DNA of 5,764 nucleotides from Nocardioides sp. (GCA_021166815.1 JAJPEO010000221.1:1-5764); one strand, 5' to 3'; numbered from the stretch's first letter, positions 1 to 5,764 are shown. Program-made: numbers and translations. Notes: generated by a model from the letters alone, not told the origin.

Positions 1-32
1 CGCACCTCGAACACGTCGTACGACGACTCCAT
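1..32 (-). CDS. 5' end of a divergent gene (partial, unrecognised)
   Basis: Reading leftward from an ATG at 32-30 gives MESSYDVFEVR with no stop before the window edge. An AGAAGGGG stretch (complement of 39-46) lies 6 bases before this ATG, which is a credible Shine-Dalgarno sequence in a genome where such signals are often weak. A second in-frame ATG at 62-60 would add ten residues (MGGLSQKGWP) but has only a poor GGGCGG-type site close in front. I therefore prefer the start at 32. Eleven residues are too few to assign a family, so no function is proposed. Its divergent orientation makes it a possible regulator or partner of the operon starting at 188, but that is only positional inference. 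Confidence 0.45.
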   Translation of the reverse strand, partial: MESSYDVFEV

Positions 33-71
33 GGGCCACCCCTTCTGGCTGAGTCCTCCCATCGTCCGCCC

Positions 72-88
72 GTGCTCGCGCGCAGCAC
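72..88. repeat. Inverted repeat GTGCT-N7-AGCAC
   Basis: Five-base arms GTGCT (72-76) and AGCAC (84-88) flank a seven-base CGCGCGC centre. The spacing would suit a dimeric DNA-binding protein, and the element lies just upstream of the candidate start codons of the leftward gene. The arms are short and the centre is low-complexity GC, so chance occurrence is quite possible. Confidence 0.3.
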
Positions 89-89
89 A

Positions 90-103
90 GGGACCTTGGT
101 CCC
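90..103. repeat. Inverted repeat GGGACC-TT-GGTCCC
   Basis: Perfect six-base arms are separated by TT in the middle of the divergent region. The left half, GGGACCTT, recurs on the same strand at 138-145, 48 bases further on. A compact palindrome plus an extra half-site is a common operator arrangement, but no binding protein can be named from the sequence. Confidence 0.35.
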
Positions 104-153
104 GTCTGGAGGCGCGGTGGTCACCCCGTCGCGCGTCGGGACCTTTGACCATT

Positions 154-172
154 CCCGCGACCCTCTCGCGGG
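154..172. promoter_or_regulatory. Candidate operator: CCCGCGA-N5-TCGCGGG inverted repeat
   Basis: Perfect seven-base arms (154-160 and 166-172) surround a CCCTC spacer, making a 19-bp symmetric element. It ends 3 bases before the TAACGT -10 candidate and so would cover the -35 to -10 spacer of the amidohydrolase promoter, the classic position for a repressor site. If transcription instead started upstream, the same sequence would form a strong RNA hairpin 15 bases before the start codon. The symmetry is seen directly; the role is inferred. Confidence 0.45.
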
Positions 173-175
173 CCG

Positions 176-181
176 TAACGT
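176..181 (+). promoter_or_regulatory. Candidate -10 element (TAACGT) for a leaderless operon mRNA
   Basis: TAACGT fits the actinobacterial TANNNT -10 pattern and contains the only TA step between 33 and 187. Placing it at -12 to -7 puts the transcription start at 188, the first base of the GTG start codon, which is the geometry of leaderless actinobacterial genes. This agrees with the absence of a purine-rich ribosome-binding site before 188. No good -35 hexamer lies at normal spacing: TTGACC at 145-150 is 25 bases away, which is too far. The call therefore rests on the -10 alone. Confidence 0.45.
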
Positions 182-187
182 CGGCGG

Positions 188-1372
188 GTGAGCACCACAT
201 TTCCCGACCTGGGGTCGGTGAGCCAGTGGCAGGAGGAGCTCTACAAGCACCTCCACGAGCACCCCGAGCTCTCCATGGAGGAGACCGAGACGGCGGCCGA
301 GATCGCCCGCCGCCTCGAGGCGATGGGGTACGACGTCCAGCACGTCGGCGGCGGCGTCGTCGGCGTGCTCGGCAACGGGGACGGCCCCAGCGTCCTGTTC
401 CGTGCCGACATCGACGCCCTCCCGGTGGCAGAGGCGACCGGGCTCCCGTACTCGTCGAAGGTCGAAGACGTCATGCACGCCTGCGGCCACGACGCCCACA
501 TCGTGTGCGCCCTGGGCGCCGCCCAGGCCCTGGCCGAGAGCCGGGACCTGTGGGCCGGCACCTACATCGCGCTCTTCCAGCCGGCGGAGGAGACCGCGGA
601 GGGCGGGCGCTCGATGGTCGCCGACGGCCTGCTCGACAAGATCCCCCGGCCTGACGTCGCGCTCGCCCAGCACGTGCTGGTCGCGCCGCCCGCCGGGCAG
701 GTCGCCACGGCCGCCGGGCCGGTGCTGTCGGCGGGAGACTCCATCCGGATCACCGTCTTCGGCAAGGGCTCGCACGGATCGATGCCGCACCTCGGCGTCG
801 ACCCGGTCGTGCTGGCCAGCGCCATCGTGCTGCGCCTGCAGGGCATCGTCGCCCGCGAGATCGCACCGGCCGACTTCGGGGTCGTGACCGTCGGGTCGGT
901 CCAGGCCGGCACCAAGTCCAACATCATCCCCGACCACGCGACCCTGCTGGTCAACCTGCGCGCGTACGACCTCGCCGTGCGGACGACCATGCTGGAGGCC
1001 ATCGAGCGCATCGTGCGCGGTGAGTGCGCCGCTGCGGGGTCCCCGCAGGAGCCGACCTTCGAGTACTACGACCAGTTCCCGATGACCGACAACGACGCCG
1101 ACGTCGACGCCCGGGTCCGCGCGGCGTTCGTCGAGCACTTCGGCGCCGACCGGGTCCAGCACCTGCCGCGCATCCCCGCGAGCGAGGACTTCAGCGTGGT
1201 CCCGGACGCCTTCGGCATCCCCTACACCTACTGGGGCCTGGGCGGCTTCACCGCCGACCAGACACCGGTCCCCAACCACAACCCCGGGTTCGCGCCGGCG
1301 ATCCAGCCCACGCTCGCCACCGGCACCGAGGCCGCGATCGCCGCGGCCCTCGCCTGGCTCACGAAGGAGTGA
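188..1372 (+). CDS. M20-family amidohydrolase (hippurate / N-acyl amino acid hydrolase type)
   Basis: This 394-residue protein, the normal length for the family, is a metal-dependent hydrolase of the M20D type. Members cleave the amide bond of N-acyl amino acids such as hippurate, N-acetyl amino acids or auxin conjugates. The family signatures are all present: HLHEHPELS near residue 21; RADIDALP at 72-79; the metal-binding CGHDAH with C99 and H101; FQPAEE with E134 as expected catalytic base and E135 as metal ligand; H162; ASEDF at 331-335; and the C-terminal HNPGF with H364. The lid/dimerisation domain spans roughly 180-295, including GKGSHGSMPH at 192-201. No signal peptide is seen, so it should act in the cytoplasm. 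The GTG at 188 is preferred because it fits a leaderless start; an in-frame GTG at 218 is the alternative. It is the first gene of an operon with two transporters. The exact substrate cannot be read from the sequence. Confidence 0.93.
   Translation: MSTTFPDLGSVSQWQEELYKHLHEHPELSMEETETAAEIARRLEAMGYDVQHVGGGVVGVLGNGDGPSVLFRADIDALPVAEATGLPYSSKVEDVMHACGHDAHIVCALGAAQALAESRDLWAGTYIALFQPAEETAEGGRSMVADGLLDKIPRPDVALAQHVLVAPPAGQVATAAGPVLSAGDSIRITVFGKGSHGSMPHLGVDPVVLASAIVLRLQGIVAREIAPADFGVVTVGSVQAGTKSNIIPDHATLLVNLRAYDLAVRTTMLEAIERIVRGECAAAGSPQEPTFEYYDQFPMTDNDADVDARVRAAFVEHFGADRVQHLPRIPASEDFSVVPDAFGIPYTYWGLGGFTADQTPVPNHNPGFAPAIQPTLATGTEAAIAAALAWLTKE
1364..1369 (+). promoter_or_regulatory. Ribosome-binding site AAGGAG of the first MFS gene
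   Basis: AAGGAG lies 8 bases before the ATG at 1378 and is embedded in the last codons (Lys-Glu) of the amidohydrolase. It is the strongest Shine-Dalgarno sequence in the operon. It fixes the transporter start at 1378, although the frame is open well upstream. Its location inside the preceding gene suggests translational coupling. Confidence 0.8.
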
Positions 1373-1377
1373 GCCCG

Positions 1378-2916
1378 ATGTCATCATCGACCGCCCAGCC
1401 GACCACCACCTGCTACCAAGGCACCGACAAGCTGCTCCTCGGCATCGTGCTCGGCGTCGTCACGTTCTGGCTCTTCGCGGGCACGACGGGGACCATCGCG
1501 CCGAGCATCCTCGAGGACATCAACGGGGCGTTCACCGACGAGTCCGCCAAGACGTGGGCCAACCCCCACATCGGCTTCGACGCGATGAACCTCGCGGTCT
1601 CGATCACCGCCCTGTTCTCCGGCATGTTCATCGTCGTGATGGGCGGCCTCGCGGACCGCATCGGCCGCGTGAAGGTCGCCATCGCCGGCAACGTGCTCGG
1701 CATCGTCGGCTCCGCCCTGATCATCCTGGCCAGCGGCAGCCTCGCGCTGCCGCTGATGCTCACCGGACGCGCCATCCAGGGCCTCTCGGCCGCGTGCATC
1801 ATGCCCGCGACCATGGCGCTGGTGAAGACCTACTGGGACGGCGCCGCTCGCCAGCGTGCCGTGTCCATGTGGTCGATCGGCTCCTGGGGCGGCTCGGGCC
1901 TCGCGGCGATCTTCGGTGGCTACATGGCGACCTCCGTCGGGTGGCGCGCGATCTTCATCGTGTCGATCGTCATCTCCGTCATCGCCATCGCCCTCATGTG
2001 GGGCACGCCCGAGAGCAAGGTGGCCTCGACGAAGGCCCACCGCTTCGACCTGCCCGGCGTCGTGGTCTTCGTGCTGTCGATGCTGGCGCTGATGGTGGTG
2101 CTGATCTTCGGAGCCCGGATCGGCTGGACCTCGCCGATCACCCTCGGCCTGGCGGTGGTCGCGGTCGTCGGCCTGTACGCCTTCTACCGCATCGAGCGCT
2201 CCGCCCAGACGCCGTTCGTGGACTTCCGGCTCTTCCGCAACCCGACCTTCACCGGCGCGACGATCTCCAACTTCCTGCTCAACGGCACGATCGGCCTGTT
2301 GATCGTCACCCAGCAGCTGCTGCAGCTGGGCGGCAACATGTCGGCCTCCGAGGCGGGCCTGCTCACCCTCGGCTACGGCGTCACGATCATCGCCTTCATC
2401 CGGGTCGGCGAGAAGCTGCTGCAGCGCTTCGGCCCGCGCAAGCCGATGATCTGGGGCTCCCTCATCGTCGGTGTCGTGTGCCTGATGCTCATGCCGACGA
2501 ACATGCTGCTGGAGGACTACAAGATCCTCGCCGTCGTGGCCTACGCGCTGTTCGGCCTCGGGCTGGCGTTCTACGCCACGCCCTCCACCGACGCCGCGCT
2601 GGCCAACCTGCCGGCCGACCAGGCCGGCTCGGGCGCCGGCATCTACAAGATGGCCTCGTCGCTGGGCGGCGCCACCGGCGCGGCGATCTCGCTGGCGATC
2701 TTCACCGGCCTCAGCAGCCACGGCGCGACCCTCGTCGGCGACGTCCTGATCAACCAGGGCCGCACCGACAACACCGGCATCCGCGAGGCCGCCGTAGTCG
2801 CGTTGATGTTCAACCTGATCCTGGTGGTCATCGCCATCGCCTCGATCATGCTGACGGTCCCCAAGGGCCGCAAGGTCGAGGCGGACGTCCCCGGCCCCGA
2901 GCCCGCGAAGGCGTAG
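1378..2916 (+). CDS. MFS transporter, DHA2-like (14-helix type), first of a tandem pair
   Basis: This 512-residue polytopic membrane protein has the length and hydrophobic pattern of 14-helix MFS carriers (EmrB/QacA-like, proton-coupled drug or metabolite export). MFS motif A is GGLADRIGRVK at 89-99 after helix 2. A motif B-like GRAIQGLSAACIMPA at 130-144 carries the conserved Arg131. A second motif A-like loop, GEKLLQRFGPRKP, lies at 344-356. The helix 5 region has GSWGGSGLAAIFGG (168-181), which lacks the Gly-Pro of a standard antiporter motif C. Helix 1 also lacks the acidic residue of typical DHA2 drug pumps, so 'drug efflux' should not be assumed. The loop between helices 1 and 2 (about 49-68) is ten residues longer than in the neighbouring paralogue. 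The hydrophilic tail from about 495 should be cytoplasmic. The gene starts 5 bases after the amidohydrolase stop and ends 2 bases before the next gene. Substrate and direction of transport are unknown. Confidence 0.92.
   Translation: MSSSTAQPTTTCYQGTDKLLLGIVLGVVTFWLFAGTTGTIAPSILEDINGAFTDESAKTWANPHIGFDAMNLAVSITALFSGMFIVVMGGLADRIGRVKVAIAGNVLGIVGSALIILASGSLALPLMLTGRAIQGLSAACIMPATMALVKTYWDGAARQRAVSMWSIGSWGGSGLAAIFGGYMATSVGWRAIFIVSIVISVIAIALMWGTPESKVASTKAHRFDLPGVVVFVLSMLALMVVLIFGARIGWTSPITLGLAVVAVVGLYAFYRIERSAQTPFVDFRLFRNPTFTGATISNFLLNGTIGLLIVTQQLLQLGGNMSASEAGLLTLGYGVTIIAFIRVGEKLLQRFGPRKPMIWGSLIVGVVCLMLMPTNMLLEDYKILAVVAYALFGLGLAFYATPSTDAALANLPADQAGSGAGIYKMASSLGGATGAAISLAIFTGLSSHGATLVGDVLINQGRTDNTGIREAAVVALMFNLILVVIAIASIMLTVPKGRKVEADVPGPEPAKA
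2907..2911 (+). promoter_or_regulatory. Ribosome-binding site GAAGG of the second MFS gene
   Basis: GAAGG ends 7 bases before the ATG at 2919 and overlaps the last codons of the first MFS gene. With a 2-base gap between the TAG stop and the ATG, the second transporter is probably made by ribosomes re-initiating after the first. Confidence 0.55.
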
Positions 2917-2918
2917 CC

Positions 2919-4391
2919 ATGTCCACGGCGACGGTCCCTGACCGGCCCAGCACCCGGGCCGGGGACCGCCTGCTGGTCGGGCTCGTGCTGAGCATCGTGT
3001 CCTACTGGCTGTTCGCCATCTCGCTCGGCACCGTCGCCCCGGCGGTGATGGATGACCTCAACGCCGGCGGCGACGTGCTGGGCGCGACCGCGATGAACCT
3101 CGCGGTCGCCCTGACCGGACTGGTCTCGGGCCTGTTCATCGTGCTGATGGGGGGCTTCGCCGACCGGTTCGGCCGGGTCCGTCTCACCCTGGTCGGCAAC
3201 GGCCTCAACGTCGTCGGCTGCGTGCTCATCGTGGCCGCCTCGGGCGCCGCGGCAGCGCCGCTGCTCATCGCCGGCCGTGCCGTGCAGGGCCTCTCCGCCG
3301 CCTGCGTCATGCCGGCCACGATCGCCCTGGTCAAGACGTACTGGGACGGGCCCGCGCGCCAGCGCGCGGTGTCGATGTGGTCGATCGGCTCGTTCGGCGG
3401 CGCGGGACTGGCGGCGTTCGTGGGCGGCCTGACCGCGACCACCATCGGCTGGCGCTGGATCTTCGTCTTCTCGATCGCGGTCTCGGTCATCGCGAGCCTG
3501 CTCGTGCGGGGCACGCCCGAGAGCAGGGTCTCCGACACGACGCACCACCGGTTCGACGTACGCGGGCTCGCGGTCTTCCTCGTGGCGACGCTCGCCCTGA
3601 TGGTGCTGCTCACCTTCGGCGGCAAGTCGTTCGAGTGGCTCTCCCCGCTCGGGGTCGCGCTGTTGGCGCTGGCCGCCGTCGGCATCGTGGTCTTCGTGGC
3701 CGTCGAACGCGGGCGCGACCACGCGTTCATCGACTTCGCGCTGTTCCGCAACATGTTCTTCACCGGCACGGTCGCCGCCAACTTCATGATCAACAGCACC
3801 CTCGGCCTGTTGATCGTGTCCCAGCAGCTGCTGCAGCTCGGGGGCGACATGGAGCCGCTCGCCGCGGGCGCCCTGACGCTGGGCTACCCCCTGATGGTGG
3901 TGCTCTTCATCCGGGCCGGGGAGAAGCTGCTGCAGCGGTTCGGCCCCCGCAAGCCGATGGTGTGGGGCTCCCTGCTCGTCGCCACCTCCGCCGCCCTGCT
4001 GATGCCGACCGGGCTGCTGCTCGAGCAGTACATCTGGTTCGCCGTCGCCGCCTACGCCTGCTTCGGACTCGGGCTCGCGTTCTTCGCGACACCCGCCACC
4101 GACGCCGCACTCGCCAGCCTCCCTGCGGCGCAGTGCGGCGCCGGCATGGGCATCTTCAAGATGGCCTCGTCGCTGGGCGGCGCGATCGGCACGGCCGTGG
4201 CCCTCTCGCTCTTCCTCGGCTTCACCAGCGGGGGTGCCGAGATCGTCGGCGACGTCATCACGATGACCGGGCGCCAGGACAACGTCGCCCTCCGCGAGGC
4301 TGCCGCCGTCTCGTTCGCCGCCATGGGCGCGTTCGCGCTCGGCGCCGCGCTCGTGGCGTGGCGGTTCGTCCCCCGGACGAGTGGGCGGTGA
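2919..4391 (+). CDS. MFS transporter, DHA2-like, second of a tandem pair
   Basis: This 490-residue membrane protein is collinear with the preceding transporter and clearly its paralogue. By my hand count, about 84 of 127 residues match between residues 78-204 here and 89-215 there, with conservation continuing through the C-terminal half (for example GLLIVSQQLLQLGG at 296-309 and the ATPATDAALASLP block near 390). Motif A is GGFADRFGRVR at 78-88, the motif B-like segment is GRAVQGLSAACVMPA at 119-133, and the second loop motif is GEKLLQRFGPRKP at 334-346. As in the first copy, helix 1 lacks an acidic residue and GSFGGAGLAAFVGG (157-170) replaces standard motif C. The helix 1-2 loop is ten residues shorter than in the first copy and the last helix is the most diverged part. 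It is the last gene of the operon. The two transporters probably have related but different substrates or roles; the actual substrate is not predictable. Confidence 0.92.
   Translation: MSTATVPDRPSTRAGDRLLVGLVLSIVSYWLFAISLGTVAPAVMDDLNAGGDVLGATAMNLAVALTGLVSGLFIVLMGGFADRFGRVRLTLVGNGLNVVGCVLIVAASGAAAAPLLIAGRAVQGLSAACVMPATIALVKTYWDGPARQRAVSMWSIGSFGGAGLAAFVGGLTATTIGWRWIFVFSIAVSVIASLLVRGTPESRVSDTTHHRFDVRGLAVFLVATLALMVLLTFGGKSFEWLSPLGVALLALAAVGIVVFVAVERGRDHAFIDFALFRNMFFTGTVAANFMINSTLGLLIVSQQLLQLGGDMEPLAAGALTLGYPLMVVLFIRAGEKLLQRFGPRKPMVWGSLLVATSAALLMPTGLLLEQYIWFAVAAYACFGLGLAFFATPATDAALASLPAAQCGAGMGIFKMASSLGGAIGTAVALSLFLGFTSGGAEIVGDVITMTGRQDNVALREAAAVSFAAMGAFALGAALVAWRFVPRTSGR
4365..4381. terminator. 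Weak stem-loop between convergent genes
   Basis: TCGTCC (4366-4371) and GGACGA (4375-4380) form a six-base stem with a CCC loop, extendable by a U-G wobble. It lies in the last codons of the second MFS gene and about 27 bases past the stop of the leftward GH13 gene, so it could act in either direction. No T-tract follows on either strand, so it is not a standard intrinsic terminator. Confidence 0.25.
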
Positions 4392-4407
4392 GTCGCCGGA
4401 CCGGACG

Positions 4408-5764
4408 TCAGTCGGTCGGCTCGGCCAGCGAGTAGACGAGCACCGAGTACGGCGCGATCGACACGCTCGCGGCGGTCCCGTGCTCGTCGGTGACCGCTTC
4501 GACGTCGTGGGAGGCGAAGTCGCCGAAGTCGTCGCCGTACACGCGTGCGTCGCTGTTGAGCTCCAGGGTCCAGCGACCGGCCAACGGCATCTCGACGCGG
4601 TGCTCGTGCCGCTCCTCGGCGTCGAGGTTGACCACCACGACGACGCTGTCGCCGGGGCCGCCCTCGGCCCACCGGTGGAAGGCCAGCAGGTTGGCGTCCT
4701 CGTCGAGGTGGGTGACCGCGACCTCGTGGCCGCTGAGGCCGCGCGTGGTGTCGTGCCAGTTGCGGCGCAGCCGGATGAGGTCGCGGTAGAGGCGCACGGT
4801 GCCGTGGAAGTCCTCGCGCTGGTCCCAGTCGAGCGGCACGTCGTCGCGGAACCAGCCGCCAGTGAGGAACTCCTGGCCCTGGAAGATCATCGGGATGCCG
4901 GGCGAGGTCATCACCAGCGCCGCCCCGAGCGCCGAGCGCTTCTGGGAGTGCCACCCGGTGGGGTCGTCCTCGTGCACCTCGTGCGGCACGCGGGAGCGGC
5001 CGTTGGCGACCTCGTCGTGCGACTCGGTGTAGACCACGCGCTGGAAGGCGTCGTCGTTGTAGACCCGGGTGATCGCGTCGGCGACCGCGCCGACCGAGCG
5101 CCAGGCGTCGTCGGGGGCGATCACGGCCTCACGCACCGGGTGCACGAACGCGCTGTCCCACTGGGCGTGGAAGGCCGCGCCGCCCTCACCCGCGTCGGAG
5201 ATCGCCGGGTCCTGGTGCATGTCCTCGGCGATGAGGATCCGGCCGGGGAGCTCCTCGCGCACGCTGGTGTTGACCCACCGCATCAGGTCCCAGCCCTCGG
5301 GGATGTCGCGGCCGCTGGCGTCGACGCTGCGGATGTAGGGGGTCATGTCCCAGCGCAGGCCGTCGACGTGGAAGTCGCGCAGCCACATCATCGCGTTGTC
5401 GTGGATGAACTGGCGGACCTCGCCGCGCCCGTAGTCGGGCCGGGTGTCCCCCACGGGGTGGACGAGCGGTGGTCGTTGTAGAAGTAGATGCCGCCCTTGC
5501 CGTCCTCGGCGGCCCAACCGTCGAAGCGCCACAGGTCGAGGTCGCTGGGCCCGAAGTGGTTGTAGACCACGTCGAGCACGACGGCCATGCCACGCCGGTG
5601 CGCCTCGCGGACGAAGGCCTTGAACGCGTCGGGGCCGCCGTACGCCGACTCCACGGCGAAGACGTGCGCGGGGTTGTAGCCCCACGAGTAGTCGCCGGCG
5701 AACTCGGCCACCGGCATCACCTGCACGACGTTGACGCCGAGCGCGACGAGGTGGTCGAACTTCT
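4408..5764 (-). CDS. GH13 alpha-amylase / glucan-branching-enzyme-like protein, 5' partial, frameshifted
   Basis: This is the C-terminal ~451 residues of a GH13 glycosidase or transglycosidase acting on alpha-glucans; the start lies beyond the right edge. Numbering from the first complete codon (5762) with the frame repaired, the four GH13 regions are present: DVVYNH at 64-69; GLRWD with the expected nucleophile D139; LIAED with the expected acid/base E180; and SHDE with H249 and D250. SHDEV, FQGQEF and PLDWD resemble branching enzymes. The last ~90 residues look like the usual all-beta C-terminal domain. Positions 5762 to about 5453 are read in one frame (ending ...FYNDHRSSTPWG) and the rest in another (DTRPDYGRGEV...), so one base is missing at 5448-5452; as written, translation would stop at 5388. 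Both sides are otherwise intact. It converges on the MFS operon with a 16-bp gap and shares no evident pathway with it. Branching enzyme, alpha-amylase or trehalohydrolase remain possible. Confidence 0.85.
   Translation of the reverse strand, partial: EVRPPRRARRQRRAGDAGGRVRRRLLVGLQPRARLRRGVGVRRPRRVQGLRPRGAPAWHGRRARRGLQPLRAQRPRPVALRRLGRRGRQGRHLLLQRPPLVHPVGDTRPDYGRGEVRQFIHDNAMMWLRDFHVDGLRWDMTPYIRSVDASGRDIPEGWDLMRWVNTSVREELPGRILIAEDMHQDPAISDAGEGGAAFHAQWDSAFVHPVREAVIAPDDAWRSVGAVADAITRVYNDDAFQRVVYTESHDEVANGRSRVPHEVHEDDPTGWHSQKRSALGAALVMTSPGIPMIFQGQEFLTGGWFRDDVPLDWDQREDFHGTVRLYRDLIRLRRNWHDTTRGLSGHEVAVTHLDEDANLLAFHRWAEGGPGDSVVVVVNLDAEERHEHRVEMPLAGRWTLELNSDARVYGDDFGDFASHDVEAVTDEHGTAASVSIAPYSVLVYSLAEPTD
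5448..5452 (-). other. Frameshift site in the GH13 gene (G5 where G6 is expected)
   Basis: The + strand reads CCCCC here (GGGGG in the gene). Upstream the frame gives ...STPWG and then runs into TPGPTTGAARS, whereas one more G would give STPWGDTRPDYGRGEV, the sequence expected of the family, and continue without a stop to 4408. The shift is therefore placed in this homopolymer. A sequencing or assembly deletion, or a very recent mutation, explains it best. Confidence 0.85.

Larger units (their letters stand above)
33..187. other. Divergent intergenic / control region
   Basis: This stretch of about 155 bp separates the putative leftward gene from the rightward operon, and I see no supportable gene in it. 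It holds three perfect short inverted repeats (72-88, 90-103, 154-172), a GGGACCTT octamer present twice in the same orientation (90-97 and 138-145), and a TTGACC at 145-150. Its only TA dinucleotide is at 176-177, inside the TAACGT -10 candidate. This density of symmetric elements suggests a regulated divergent promoter region, although short GC-rich palindromes also arise by chance in such DNA. Confidence 0.6.

Noticed and set aside
31..654. Rightward open frame covering the intergenic region and the start of the amidohydrolase
   Set aside because: It is Arg/Pro/Gly-rich, has no family resemblance, and overlaps the convincing M20 reading frame.
1384..2721. Long leftward open frame opposite the first MFS gene
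   Set aside because: The translation is repetitive in Arg, Asp, His and Gly, as expected from the complement of a high-GC gene. The other strand encodes an unmistakable transporter with a good ribosome-binding site.
1554..2918. The frame of the second MFS gene is open far upstream, suggesting an N-terminal extension or fusion
   Set aside because: The upstream part is an Arg/Pro-rich off-frame reading of the first MFS gene. The ATG at 2919 has a ribosome-binding site and gives an N-terminus that aligns with the paralogue.
4392..4407. Intrinsic terminator in the convergent gap
   Set aside because: The gap is only 16 bases, with no clear stem and no T-tract. The nearby stem-loop at 4365-4381 is listed only as weak.
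5440..5460. Programmed -1 frameshifting to express the GH13 enzyme
   Set aside because: The G run would permit a slip, but there is no canonical X-XXY-YYZ heptamer in frame and I see no clear stimulatory structure. A missing base in a homopolymer is far simpler.
4381..5481. Long rightward open frame opposite the GH13 gene
   Set aside because: It is a GC-rich antisense shadow: low-complexity Val/Asp/Arg composition, no recognisable motifs, and it overlaps a clear GH13 reading on the other strand.
1..5764. CRISPR arrays, tRNA or rRNA genes, insertion sequences, phage or attachment sites
   Set aside because: No regularly spaced repeats, RNA gene signatures, transposase or integrase motifs were seen on either strand.

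Overview
The window is GC-rich throughout, with coding regions that strongly prefer G or C at third codon positions. Together with tightly packed genes and weak Shine-Dalgarno signals, this points to a high-GC actinobacterium. A Nocardioidaceae-like or related genome is my guess, but nothing here fixes the genus.

Layout, left to right: (1) the first 32 bases look like the 5' end of a leftward gene whose body lies outside the window. (2) An approximately 155-bp divergent intergenic region (33-187) holds three short inverted repeats, a repeated GGGACCTT octamer and a -10-like TAACGT exactly 7 bases before the next start codon. (3) A rightward three-gene operon follows: an M20-family amidohydrolase (188-1372), then two paralogous major facilitator superfamily (MFS) transporters (1378-2916 and 2919-4391). 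The gaps between these genes are only 5 and 2 bases. (4) After a 16-bp convergent gap comes a leftward GH13 alpha-amylase / branching-enzyme-like gene (stop at 4408, running off the right edge). Its reading frame is broken by one missing base in a C5 run at 5448-5452.

The operon pairs a cytoplasmic amide-bond hydrolase, of the type that cleaves N-acyl amino acids or similar conjugates, with two transporters related to 14-helix DHA2-type carriers. The simplest reading is a small uptake/processing/export module for an amide-linked compound, with substrate unknown. Expression is probably from one promoter just before the hydrolase, possibly giving a leaderless mRNA, with a CCCGCGA-N5-TCGCGGG inverted repeat lying across the promoter as a possible operator. 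The GH13 gene is on the opposite strand and appears to be unrelated carbohydrate metabolism.

I see no RNA genes, mobile elements, CRISPR array or clearly new system. The points most worth checking are the GH13 frameshift, the promoter/operator arrangement before the operon, and the tandem MFS pair with its unusual first helix.
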